Assembly: GCA_963931435.1 (NCBI GenBank)
Contig: OZ007012.1
Location: 310,001 to 374,000 of the forward strand
Direction: 5' to 3'
Length of the DNA stretch: 64,000 bases
DNA from: Coprousia sp963931435
GTDB taxonomy: Bacteria; Actinomycetota; Coriobacteriia; Coriobacteriales; Coriobacteriaceae
Under the pieces are notes generated by a model. It worked only from the letters and a program-made list of their open reading frames with translations. It made no database searches and had not been told where the DNA came from. Positions 1 through 7,845 of the stretch are shown piece by piece; the stretch's first letter is position 1; each line of letters opens with the position of its first letter. A program made the position numbers and the translations under genes.

Positions 1-210
1 GCGGTTCTCGCGTTCGTGGGGTCGTTTCTGGCGTACTTCCTCTACATGCAGGGCGTCAAGGACATCGGCTCCATGCGCGCGAGCCTCATCGGCACGGTCG
101 AGCCCGTCTCGGCCACCATCACGAGCGCGCTGTTCCTGGGAACCTTCTTCGCCGGAACGGATATCGTGGGCTTCGCGCTGATCATCATCATGGTGTTCCT
201 GACGGTGTAG
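1..210 (+). CDS. EamA/DMT-family transporter, C-terminal fragment (cut by window edge)
   Basis: The frame is open from the first base and ends at a TAG at 208-210, so only the last 69 residues are visible. They hold about two hydrophobic segments with a short basic loop. The stretch RASLIGTVEPV is the conserved signature of the final EamA repeat in drug/metabolite-type permeases, where an Arg-Ala-Ser turn precedes the Glu-Pro of the last helices. The family exports or imports small metabolites across the cytoplasmic membrane; the substrate cannot be told from this piece. The true start lies outside the window. Confidence 0.8.
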   Translation, partial: AVLAFVGSFLAYFLYMQGVKDIGSMRASLIGTVEPVSATITSALFLGTFFAGTDIVGFALIIIMVFLTV

Positions 211-388
211 CGCTCGGACGCGCGCCGTGGCCAATGCCGCGGCGCGGCGAGGTACCGGGCGGAACCGCAGCGTCCGGGCGCGCGTGCCGAGGCCGCCTCC
301 GCTCGCCGCGCCCGTCCCGCGCCCCTCGGCAGGCGATCTTTCTCTCGGCGCCGAGTCCGGCGCCGGCGCCGTCCGCCCTTTCAAACTG

Positions 389-420
389 TTGACGATATTG
401 TAGAAAACGTAAACATAAAT
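389..420 (+). promoter_or_regulatory. Candidate sigma-70-type promoter for the Ntn-hydrolase gene
   Basis: TTGACG at 389-394 is followed after about 17-19 bases by an A/T-rich block (AACATAAAT, 412-420). This is the only AT-rich stretch in the 264-base gap after the transporter fragment, and it lies about 55 bases before the ATG at 475. The -10 match is weak, so the exact hexamer is uncertain. Confidence 0.4.
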
Positions 421-474
421 CCCCTCTTTGGTAGGATGATGCGCGCTCTGCGTATCGGATGACAGGAGAGGTCT

Positions 475-1608
475 ATGGCAAAAAAGCCCATGAGCAGGCT
501 GAAGAAGGTTCTGCTCGGTATCGGCATCGCGCTGGTGGTGCTGGTCGTCGCGGCGGTTGGTGCGGTGTACGCGCTGTTCGGGCACGAGCTCGCCACGCTC
601 GGATCCATCGAGAAGGTGGATGACTACCCGCTCTACACCATGACCTATGAGGGCGACTACGGAATCGACGAGTTCTTGGAGCAGGGTGGGGCGAGCGACG
701 ACTCCGAGCTCATCCAGTTCGTGGTGAACCGCATCATGAAGGGCCTGCCCATCACCATCGACCTGCCCGATCTGGCATGCTCCACCTTCAACGCCACCAC
801 GCCCGAGGGCGACGCGCTGTTCGGGCGCAACTTCGATCTCGAGTACTCGCCCGCGATGCTCGTGCGCACCACCCCCGATGACGGCTACGCGAGCGTCTCG
901 ATGGTGAACCTGGGCTTTCTGGGCTACGGCGAGGACAAGCTGCCCGAGGACCTCGTCTCCAGCCTCACGGCGCTCGCCGCGCCCTACGCGCCGCTCGACG
1001 GCATCAACGAGGCGGGGCTGGCCGTGGGCGTGCTGCTGATCGACACCGAGCCCACCGATCAGCAGACCGACAAGGTGGACATCACCACCACGACGGCCAT
1101 CCGCATGATGCTCGACGGCTGCGCCACCGTGGACGAGGCCGTGGCGCTGCTCGAGCGATACGACATGCACGCGAGCGCCAACCGCTGCTACCACTTCCAG
1201 ATCGCCGACGCGAGCGGCGCCTCGGTGATCGTCGAGTACATCGGCGACGAGATGAGCGTGCTCGATCCCGGTGAGGCCACGACGATGGGCGCGCTTTCCG
1301 GCTCGGAGGGCGTGGCCTACCAGGCGGCGACGAACTTCCTGCTCACGCCCGGTGACTATGATTTCGGTGGCGGGCAGGACCGCTACGAGGTGCTCATGGG
1401 CACGCTTGCCGAGCAGGAGGGTGTGCTTTCCGAGGACGAGGCGATGGCGCTTCTGCAGAGCGTCTCGCGCGAGGTGCAGGTGCGCGACGACGGCAGCGTG
1501 TTCCAGACGCAGTGGTCGTGCGTGTACAACCTCGACGACCTCACCGTCTCCATCATCATGGGCGGAAAGTACGATGAACCCGCCTTCGAGGTGAGCCTGG
1601 CCGAGTAG
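475..1608 (+). CDS. Membrane-anchored Ntn-hydrolase of the linear-amide C-N hydrolase / acyltransferase type
   Basis: This 377-residue protein starts at an ATG behind GGAGAGG. Residues about 10-32 form one hydrophobic segment after a Lys/Arg-rich start, so it is probably anchored with the catalytic domain outside. The core around Cys102 (LACSTFNA) followed by LFGRNFDLEY resembles choloylglycine hydrolases, NAAA-like amidases and C45 acyltransferases, whose nucleophile is a Cys freed by processing and whose Arg-Asn-Phe-Asp motif lies about 20 residues later. Such enzymes cleave linear amide bonds, for example in bile-acid conjugates, N-acyl amines or penicillin V. The membrane anchor and 100-residue pre-domain are not typical of bile salt hydrolases, so bile salts should not be assumed as the substrate. 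Confidence 0.75.
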   Translation: MAKKPMSRLKKVLLGIGIALVVLVVAAVGAVYALFGHELATLGSIEKVDDYPLYTMTYEGDYGIDEFLEQGGASDDSELIQFVVNRIMKGLPITIDLPDLACSTFNATTPEGDALFGRNFDLEYSPAMLVRTTPDDGYASVSMVNLGFLGYGEDKLPEDLVSSLTALAAPYAPLDGINEAGLAVGVLLIDTEPTDQQTDKVDITTTTAIRMMLDGCATVDEAVALLERYDMHASANRCYHFQIADASGASVIVEYIGDEMSVLDPGEATTMGALSGSEGVAYQAATNFLLTPGDYDFGGGQDRYEVLMGTLAEQEGVLSEDEAMALLQSVSREVQVRDDGSVFQTQWSCVYNLDDLTVSIIMGGKYDEPAFEVSLAE

Positions 1609-1840
1609 GCCGGGCCCCAGCGCTCGCCGCGCTTGCGGTCCGACGCCCCTTCGCGCCGGCGCCGCCGTCCCGAGTAGCGCCGCGGTGCCGGCGGGAGCGG
1701 TGCCTGGGGACGGGCGGGGTGCGGCCGACGCCCCCTGCCCGCGCTCCCTGCCAGCTCGGCCGGCGTCCGCGACGCCCTGCATCCCGCTGCGCGACGGTTT
1801 TCCATGGCGGTTCGGGGTGGTGCCGCCGACGCGCGGGTGC

Positions 1841-1846
1841 TATCAT
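1841..1846 (+). promoter_or_regulatory. Candidate -10 element for the pheS T-box transcript
   Basis: TATCAT at 1841-1846 is an isolated AT-rich hexamer in very GC-rich sequence, about 45 bases before the first T-box stem. No convincing -35 element is visible upstream. Confidence 0.35.
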
Positions 1847-1887
1847 AGCGACCAACGCATTGACGGAGAGGGTTGCACCCGCCGCGC

Positions 1888-2215
1888 CGCCGCCGAGAGA
1901 GGGAGGGTCACCGGCTGAGAGCCCGCCTGCGGGGGCAAGGATGCAGCGTTCACTCCCGAGCAGCGACCTGAACGGTCGGGACGCGCGTTCCAGTGCCCAG
2001 GTTGGAAGGACGGGGGAGCGCTCCGGTCGTGCGGTGGAAGCGCGCCCTGTGCGTGCGCTCCGACCGAGCGACACGGTGGTTCCGGCTGAGTAGGGAAGCC
2101 GCCCACCCGGGCGATACCGGGCAAGAGTGGGTCTGCGGGGAGAAATCCCGCAGGTCAAGCAAGGTGGTACCGCGGTTTTAGAGCCGTCCTTGGGATTGTC
2201 CCGGGGACGGCTTTT
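1888..2215 (+). promoter_or_regulatory. T-box riboswitch (tRNA-Phe sensing) with transcription attenuator upstream of pheS
   Basis: The T-box core AGGTGGTACCGCGG lies at 2162-2175. It is preceded by a GC-rich hairpin at about 2132-2152 that fits stem III. It is followed by an intrinsic terminator: GCCGTCC (2183-2189) pairs with GGACGGC (2205-2211), then TTTT. In stem I, GGGAG (1901-1905) can pair with CTCCC (1953-1957). Just before the latter is TTC at 1949-1951 followed by A, which is where a Phe specifier codon is expected. Established mechanism: uncharged tRNA-Phe pairs with the specifier and the T-box bulge, stabilises the antiterminator and allows pheS transcription. The stem I assignment was drawn by hand; the T-box core and terminator are unambiguous. 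Confidence 0.93.
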
Positions 2216-2249
2216 CTCGTGCCGTCCCCATGAGCGAGAAGGGGAGAGC

Positions 2250-3326
2250 ATGGGTCTGATCGACGAACTGGACGCATTGGAGGAACGGGCGCGCGACCTC
2301 ATCGAGGGGGCGGGCGACGCCGATGCGCTCGAGGCGGCGCGCGTGGCGCTGCTCGGCAAGAAGGGCGAGATCACCTCGGTCATGCACATGATGGGCAAGG
2401 TCGCGCCCGAGGAGCGGCCGGTGCTCGGCAAGCGCGCCAACGAGCTGCGCCGCATGGCCGAGAGCCTGCTTGAGCGCCGTGGCAAGGGCCTGCGCCGCGA
2501 GGCCATGGCGGCGCTCATCGGGGCCGAGGCCGTGGACGTGACGCTTCCCGGCGCGCGCCCCACGCTCGGCCACGAGCACCTCATCAACCAGATCCGCCAC
2601 GAGATCGAGGACGTCTTCTGCGCCATCGGCTACACCGTGGAGGCCGGTCCCGAGGTCGAGACGAGCTGGTACAACTTCACCGCGCTCAACGCCCCCATGG
2701 ATCATCCCAGCCGCTCGGCGCGCGACACCTTCTATGTGGTCGACAACGCGCCCGGCAGCGTGACGCACCCCGAGGAGCACGCCGCGGGCGAGTCCGACGT
2801 GCTGCTGCGCACCCAGACCTCCGGCACGCAGGTGCACATCATGGAGCATCAGAAGCCGCCCATCTACGCCATCGTGCCCGGCGCGGTCTACCGGCCCGAC
2901 ACGGCCGACGCCTGCCATCTGCCGCAGTTCCACCAGGTCGAGGGCCTCGTGGTGGACGAGGGCATCACCTTCGGCGATCTCAAGGGCACGCTCGACTACT
3001 TCGCCCGCGCCATGTTCGGCCCGGAGCGCAAGACGCGCTACCGCCCGCACTTCTTCCCCTTCACCGAGCCCAGCTGCGAGCTCGACGTGTCGTGCCACGT
3101 GTGCGGCGGCAAGGGCTGCAGCTTCTGCAAGCACTCGGGTTGGATCGAGATCCTGGGTTGCGGCATGGTCGACCCCAACGTGCTCATCAACTGCGGCGTC
3201 GATCCTGAGCGCTACACCGGCTTTGCCTTTGGCATCGGTGTGGAGCGCGTCGCGGCGCTGCGCTACGACCTGCCCGACCTGCGGACGCTGATGACGGGGG
3301 ATATGCGCTTTTTGGAGCAGTTCTAG
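2250..3326 (+). CDS. pheS: Phenylalanyl-tRNA synthetase alpha subunit
   Basis: PheS forms the catalytic half of the alpha2-beta2 synthetase that charges tRNA-Phe. The ATG at 2250 sits behind GAAGGGGAGAG and just after the T-box terminator, giving 358 residues. An N-terminal coiled coil (about 1-90) is followed by the class II core, with TQTSGTQVH (motif 1/2 region), YRPDTADACHLPQFHQVEG and the motif 3 region GFAFGIGVERVAALRY near the C-terminus. CHVCGGKGCSFCKHSG is a four-Cys zinc-knuckle-like insert found in a subset of bacterial PheS proteins. Expression is controlled by the T-box leader. pheT follows 189 bases later, a longer gap than usual for this pair. Confidence 0.97.
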   Translation: MGLIDELDALEERARDLIEGAGDADALEAARVALLGKKGEITSVMHMMGKVAPEERPVLGKRANELRRMAESLLERRGKGLRREAMAALIGAEAVDVTLPGARPTLGHEHLINQIRHEIEDVFCAIGYTVEAGPEVETSWYNFTALNAPMDHPSRSARDTFYVVDNAPGSVTHPEEHAAGESDVLLRTQTSGTQVHIMEHQKPPIYAIVPGAVYRPDTADACHLPQFHQVEGLVVDEGITFGDLKGTLDYFARAMFGPERKTRYRPHFFPFTEPSCELDVSCHVCGGKGCSFCKHSGWIEILGCGMVDPNVLINCGVDPERYTGFAFGIGVERVAALRYDLPDLRTLMTGDMRFLEQF

Positions 3327-3515
3327 GTTGACCGACTTTCCCAGGCACCGCACCTTGCCGTTCAACTTCGGAGGCATGGCGCGAAGGCCTATGCCTCCTC
3401 GTTTCGCGGCAATCTGCGGCACCTGGAAAAGCCGTAGAACCTGCTGGAGGAAAAGCTGGATGAGTCAAAACAACCCCGTCCCCAAACGACCCATTTGATA
3501 GAAAAGAGTTGCAGC

Positions 3516-5978
3516 ATGAAGGTTTCATATAACTGGCTGAAGGACCTCATCGACGTGCCGGAATCGCCGGAGGAGCTCAGCCGCGAGTACATCCGCACCG
3601 GCACCGAGGTCGAGGCGATCGAGACCGTGGGCGACGCGTTCGACCGCATCGTCACCGCGCAGGTGGTGAGCAAGGAGCCGCACCCCGACTCCGACCACAT
3701 GTGGGTCACCCTGGTCGACGTCGGCCGCTTCAACCTCGGCGAGGACGGCGAGCCCGCGCCGCTGCAGATCGTGTGCGGCGCGCAGAACTTCAACGCTGGC
3801 GACCATATCGTCACCGCGCTCGTGGGGGCCGAGCTCCCCGGCGGCGTCAAGATCAAGAAGAGCAAGCTCCGCGGCGTCCAGTCGTGCGGCATGAACTGCT
3901 CGGCTCGCGAGCTGGGGCTCGGCGCCGACCACTCGGGCATCATGATTCTGCCCGAGGACGCGCCGGTGGGCGTGCCGTTTGCCGACTACTACCAGACCGC
4001 CGACACGGTGCTCGACTGCGAGATCACCCCCAACCGTCCTGACTGCCTTTCGATGATGGGCATGGCGCAGGAGACCTCCGCCATCTTCGACCGCGACACG
4101 CATATCGAGCTGCCACAGATCCAGCACGAGGACGCCTCCGTGCGCGTGGAGGACCTCGTCGAGGTGCGCATCGACGCCCCCGAGCTCTGCAGCCGCTACA
4201 CGGCGCGCGTGGTGCGCGGCGTCAAGATCGGACCCTCGCCCGACTGGCTCGCCGAGCGCGTCGCTGCCGCCGGCATGCGCCCCATCAACAACGTGGTCGA
4301 CGTCACCAACTACGTCATGATGCTCACCGGCCAGCCGCTCCACGCCTTCGACCTCGGCAAGCTCTCCGAGCGCGACGGCCGTCGGCACGTGGTGGTGCGC
4401 GCGGCGCGCGAGGGCGAGCGGATCCAGACCCTCGACGGGCAGGAGCGCACGCTCGAGCCCGACATGTGCGTCATCACCGACGACGGCGCGCGCCCCGTGT
4501 GCCTGGCCGGCGTGATGGGCTCGCTCGATTCCGAGATCGACGAGACCACCCACGACGTGCTCCTCGAGGCCGCGTGCTTCGATTCGAGCCACATCTCGCG
4601 CACGAGCCGCAACCTCTCGCTCATCTCCGAGGCGTCGATCCGCTACGAGCGCCAGGTCGACCGCACCCGCTGCCCGGAGGTCTCGTCCATCGCGGCGGCG
4701 CTCTTCGAGCAGTGCTGCGGCGCGACGGTGGTCTCGGGCGCCATCGACGTCTACCCCGTGCCCATCGAGCCGCGCGTGATCGGCCTGCGCCCCGCGCGCG
4801 CCTGCGCCATCTCGGGTGCAGAGATCCCGACGGACTTCATGGTCGCGCGCCTGCGCCGCCTCGGCTGCACCGTGGCCGAGGAGGCGGACGGCGCCCTCAG
4901 CGTGACGGTGCCCACCAACCGCCCCGACCTCGAGCGCGAGATCGACCTCATCGAGGAGATCCTGCGCCTGTGGGGCATGGACCGCGTGCCGGCGACCATC
5001 CCCGCCGCCCGCAACCACATCGGTGGCCTCACCCACGACCAGCGGCTCGTCCGCCGCGTGGGCGAGATTCTGCGCGCCTGCGGCCTCAACGAGACCATCT
5101 CCTACGCCTTTGCCGCACCGGGCGACCTGGAGCGCACGGGCATGACCGAGGAGGGGCGCGGCGTGCCGGTCAAGATCATGCGTCCGCTCGTGGCCGAGCA
5201 GTCCGAGATGCGCCGGACGCTTCTGCCCGGGCTTCTGACCTCGGTGGCCTACAACGAGGCGCACGGCAGCGAGAACGTGCACCTCTACGAGATGGGCACG
5301 CTCTTCCACGGGCGCGAGAACGCGAGCCTGCCCAAGGAGCGCCAGAGCGTGGCCGGCGTGCTCTCGGGCGCGTGGGGCGACGTCACGTGGAACCAGCCCC
5401 GCAAGCCCCTGCGCTTCTTTGACGGCAAGGGCGTGGTAGAGGAGCTTTTGGCGCAGCTCCGCGTGGAGAAGGTGCGCTTCCGCCCGGCGGAGGGCGCGGG
5501 CTACGCCTTCCTGCAGCCGGGTCGCGGTGCCGAGGTGCTCTCCGGCGGCACGGTGCTCGGCTGGGTGGGCGAGATCCACCCCGAGGTCCGCGAGCGCTAC
5601 GACATCGCCCTGCCCGTGGTTGCCTTTGAGCTCTCGCTCGACGCGCTGCTGCGTGCCGCGCGCGACCAGGCGGCCTACCGCGGGTTCTCGACGTTCCCCT
5701 CGGTCGACGTGGACCTGGCCATCGTGGTGGACGAGTCGGTGACCTGCGAGACGCTGGTGCAGCGCATCACCTCCGCGGGCGGCAAGCTCCTGCGTGACGT
5801 GCGGCTCTTCGACGTGTACCGCGACGCCGAGCGCGTGGGCGCGGGCAAGAAGTCGATGGCGTTCGCGCTGACCTACCGGGCGGACGACCACACGCTCACC
5901 TCCGAGGAGGTCGAGCGCCAGCATCAGAAGCTCGTCACCAAGGTTTGCAAGGCCGTGGGCGGAGAGGTCCGCTCCTAG
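3516..5978 (+). CDS. pheT: Phenylalanyl-tRNA synthetase beta subunit
   Basis: This 820-residue PheT begins MKVSYNWLKDLI, the usual start of the family; the in-frame ATG 21 bases upstream was rejected for that reason. It carries the N-terminal tRNA-binding (EMAP-like) fold around residues 40-150, the B3/B4 editing region (NNVVDVTNYVMMLTGQPLHAFD is split here by length limits: NNVVDVTNYVMM, then GQPLHAFD), the B5 domain and the C-terminal ferredoxin-fold anticodon-binding domain ending near residue 818. Length matches typical bacterial PheT of about 800. It lies downstream of pheS and is presumably co-transcribed from the T-box leader, though the 189-base gap could hold an additional promoter. 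Confidence 0.97.
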   Translation: MKVSYNWLKDLIDVPESPEELSREYIRTGTEVEAIETVGDAFDRIVTAQVVSKEPHPDSDHMWVTLVDVGRFNLGEDGEPAPLQIVCGAQNFNAGDHIVTALVGAELPGGVKIKKSKLRGVQSCGMNCSARELGLGADHSGIMILPEDAPVGVPFADYYQTADTVLDCEITPNRPDCLSMMGMAQETSAIFDRDTHIELPQIQHEDASVRVEDLVEVRIDAPELCSRYTARVVRGVKIGPSPDWLAERVAAAGMRPINNVVDVTNYVMMLTGQPLHAFDLGKLSERDGRRHVVVRAAREGERIQTLDGQERTLEPDMCVITDDGARPVCLAGVMGSLDSEIDETTHDVLLEAACFDSSHISRTSRNLSLISEASIRYERQVDRTRCPEVSSIAAALFEQCCGATVVSGAIDVYPVPIEPRVIGLRPARACAISGAEIPTDFMVARLRRLGCTVAEEADGALSVTVPTNRPDLEREIDLIEEILRLWGMDRVPATIPAARNHIGGLTHDQRLVRRVGEILRACGLNETISYAFAAPGDLERTGMTEEGRGVPVKIMRPLVAEQSEMRRTLLPGLLTSVAYNEAHGSENVHLYEMGTLFHGRENASLPKERQSVAGVLSGAWGDVTWNQPRKPLRFFDGKGVVEELLAQLRVEKVRFRPAEGAGYAFLQPGRGAEVLSGGTVLGWVGEIHPEVRERYDIALPVVAFELSLDALLRAARDQAAYRGFSTFPSVDVDLAIVVDESVTCETLVQRITSAGGKLLRDVRLFDVYRDAERVGAGKKSMAFALTYRADDHTLTSEEVERQHQKLVTKVCKAVGGEVRS

Positions 5979-6492
5979 CGTTGCCACCCGGCCGGCGGGC
6001 GCCCGTTGCAGAGCGCCCGCCGGCTGCGGGTTGCCGCACGGCGCGTGCCAGGTGGGGGCGCCGCCTGGCGCTGGGCTCGGTGCACCATCCGCTGACGAGC
6101 CCCCCGACCCCGTCGTTTGCCCCTTTCCGGTTATCATCAGCCCATCTTTTGCGATTTGGGAACCATATATACGTTTTCAGCGTGATTTCGTCTTGAGAAC
6201 GTACATATCGTTCCCCAATCGGATACCGGGTGCGTGGAGTGGTAAGTCAGATCCCTGGGAGACGAGCTCGTTCGCGTCCGGGCGCTCGCGGTCGATCCGG
6301 ACCGGCTGCATACGCTCACGCGTCGCCACCTGTCGCACCGTGCCTCCTGCATCCTGGCGGCGTGTCGCGTTGATCGAAGGTGGATTTGCGAGTTCGTCGC
6401 TTCCGAGGCGGCTTCGTAACCTGCCGGCACCGTCATCTCCTGCATTTTCGCTTGTGTCAGAATGGGAGGCGGGCGCATGGGTTGGTTGGGAG
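5979..6492 (+). other. Intergenic region, no convincing gene
   Basis: These 514 bases after pheT contain a GC-rich first part (inverted repeat GCGGGCGCCCG-like near 5994-6020) that may end the pheST transcript, then a distinctly more AT-rich part at about 6130-6220 that could carry the promoter for the next small ORF. No frame in it shows recognisable protein similarity. Confidence 0.4.
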
Positions 6493-6696
6493 ATGGTACG
6501 AATGTTCTGTCCGCAATGCGGGGCTAAGAATCCCGATGAGGCGCGTTTCTGTACGGCGTGCGGCTATGATTTTTCGCGAGCGAACGACGATGTTCCTCGG
6601 CATGGCGTCGAGGGCGGTTTGGAAAAGGGGCCTGCATGCACACGCCTGTTGAGGTCGCGTACGTGCCGGATCCCGCTTAGTGCACTCATATTTTAG
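6493..6696 (+). CDS. Short zinc-ribbon protein, possibly a truncated remnant
   Basis: The 67-residue frame opens with VRMFCPQCGAKN and ARFCTACGYDF, two CxxC knuckles typical of the double zinc ribbon at the N-terminus of longer cytoplasm-to-membrane proteins such as the TcaA/YvbJ type. After residue about 28 the sequence becomes Arg-rich and featureless and stops, with no transmembrane segment. The start could be 6493 or the internal ATG at 6502; GGTTGGGAG lies just upstream. It is either a very small zinc-binding protein or the 5' stub of a decayed gene. A full-length protein with the same kind of zinc ribbon occurs at 34231-35745. Confidence 0.5.
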   Translation: MVRMFCPQCGAKNPDEARFCTACGYDFSRANDDVPRHGVEGGLEKGPACTRLLRSRTCRIPLSALIF

Positions 6697-6738
6697 TTGT
6701 CGTATGAGTGCGTGGAGATAGGGGGCTGAAAGGGCGTC

Positions 6739-7668
6739 ATGCCGAGTTGGAACATCCATATCGCTCAAACCGAGCGTCTGATGGCACGTGGCGGCGCGCT
6801 GGCGCGCGTCGTGCATGACCGCAACGCCTTCCTCTTCGGCAGCCTCTTGCCCGATATCTACGTGGGATACATGGTTCCGGGGATCAAGGACCCCATTCCC
6901 TACCGCATCACGCACTTCGCGACGCCTGCGCATATCCCCAAGCCGCGCGAGGGGGAGTTCTGGGGTGCGTACGTTGCCCCTGCTGCGCGGAAGCTGGGTT
7001 TCGGTGCGGATGCGGACCTCGAGAAGAGCGAGCACGCCGCAGCCGCTTCGGATCTGCGGGACACCGCAGCCGCTCCGGGTTTGGGGGACGCCTCGGACCT
7101 CCGGGGCGCTTCGGGGCTGCTGGGCGGCGCCGTCATCCCGCCCGGATCACTCGCCGTCGAACAGGACTACGTGAGCCGCTTGCACTACCCGCAGCGCTAT
7201 GAAGACGCGGAGCCGCCTGTCTGGCTGGCGTCGCCGGAAGATGACGACGTGTCGCCTGCTGCCCTCGAGCGGTCGCTTTTCGATTTGCTGCTGGGCACGT
7301 GGTCGCATCTCCTGGCCGACAACATCTGGAACACGCGGGTGAACGAGTTCCTCGACGCGCACGGCGGCAAGCCGAGCGAATCGTTCCGCATCAAGAAGCA
7401 GGGCGATTTCGACCTCTTCGGCAAGGCCCTGCCGATCGATGCGCTCCCGCGCATGACGCCGCGCCTGATGGCGACCGTCCGGGCGTTTCCCCAGTACGCC
7501 ATCGACGAGGCAGCCATGCTCACCACCATCGGTGCGGCGCATGAGATCGTGCGGACCAACCATGGCGGCGGCGATCCGCGCTACCAGCTGCTCACCAGCG
7601 ATTTCTTCGAGCATGTCTTCGCCGAGAACCTCGCCGAGGCCGATCGCCTCGCAGCAGGGCGCCTGTGA
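6739..7668 (+). CDS. Zinc-dependent phospholipase C-like protein (putative)
   Basis: The 309-residue protein starts MPSWNIHIAQTERL. A His near the N-terminus, then an LPDIY motif (about residue 38-42), and WSHLLADNIWN with a His-Asp pair near residue 193 resemble the metal-ligand layout of zinc-dependent phospholipase C/S1-P1-like proteins often annotated in Firmicutes and Actinobacteria. No signal peptide is seen, so it is probably cytoplasmic. Residues about 95-130 are a low-complexity Ala/Gly/Asp insert built of degenerate repeats (SDLRD, LGDASDLRGASG) that interrupts the domain. Function is inferred from the His/Asp pattern only; a hydrolase of unknown substrate is the cautious reading. 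Confidence 0.6.
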   Translation: MPSWNIHIAQTERLMARGGALARVVHDRNAFLFGSLLPDIYVGYMVPGIKDPIPYRITHFATPAHIPKPREGEFWGAYVAPAARKLGFGADADLEKSEHAAAASDLRDTAAAPGLGDASDLRGASGLLGGAVIPPGSLAVEQDYVSRLHYPQRYEDAEPPVWLASPEDDDVSPAALERSLFDLLLGTWSHLLADNIWNTRVNEFLDAHGGKPSESFRIKKQGDFDLFGKALPIDALPRMTPRLMATVRAFPQYAIDEAAMLTTIGAAHEIVRTNHGGGDPRYQLLTSDFFEHVFAENLAEADRLAAGRL

Positions 7669-7845
7669 GGGACTGCTGATCGGGCGGCATTCGTGCACCC
7701 ATTCCGCGCACGAGGTCGTTGCCGGATGGGATGTGGAGATAGGTAGAGCGTCGGCATGGCGAACGGGCGCACCCCGCGGCGGAGAAGCGGCGAGGTGCGC
7801 CCGAATGTTGCGCTGATGCCTCAGGCCAGAACCTGAATCCCTCCC

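Noticed and set aside
3525..6137. Long open frame on the minus strand opposite pheT
   Set aside because: High GC content makes long antisense frames common; the translation is Ala/Arg/His/Gly-rich without motifs, and pheT on the other strand is certain.
7021..7140. Possible CRISPR-like repeats
   Set aside because: Repeats are short, degenerate and in frame within a protein; there are no regular spacers and no cas genes in the window.
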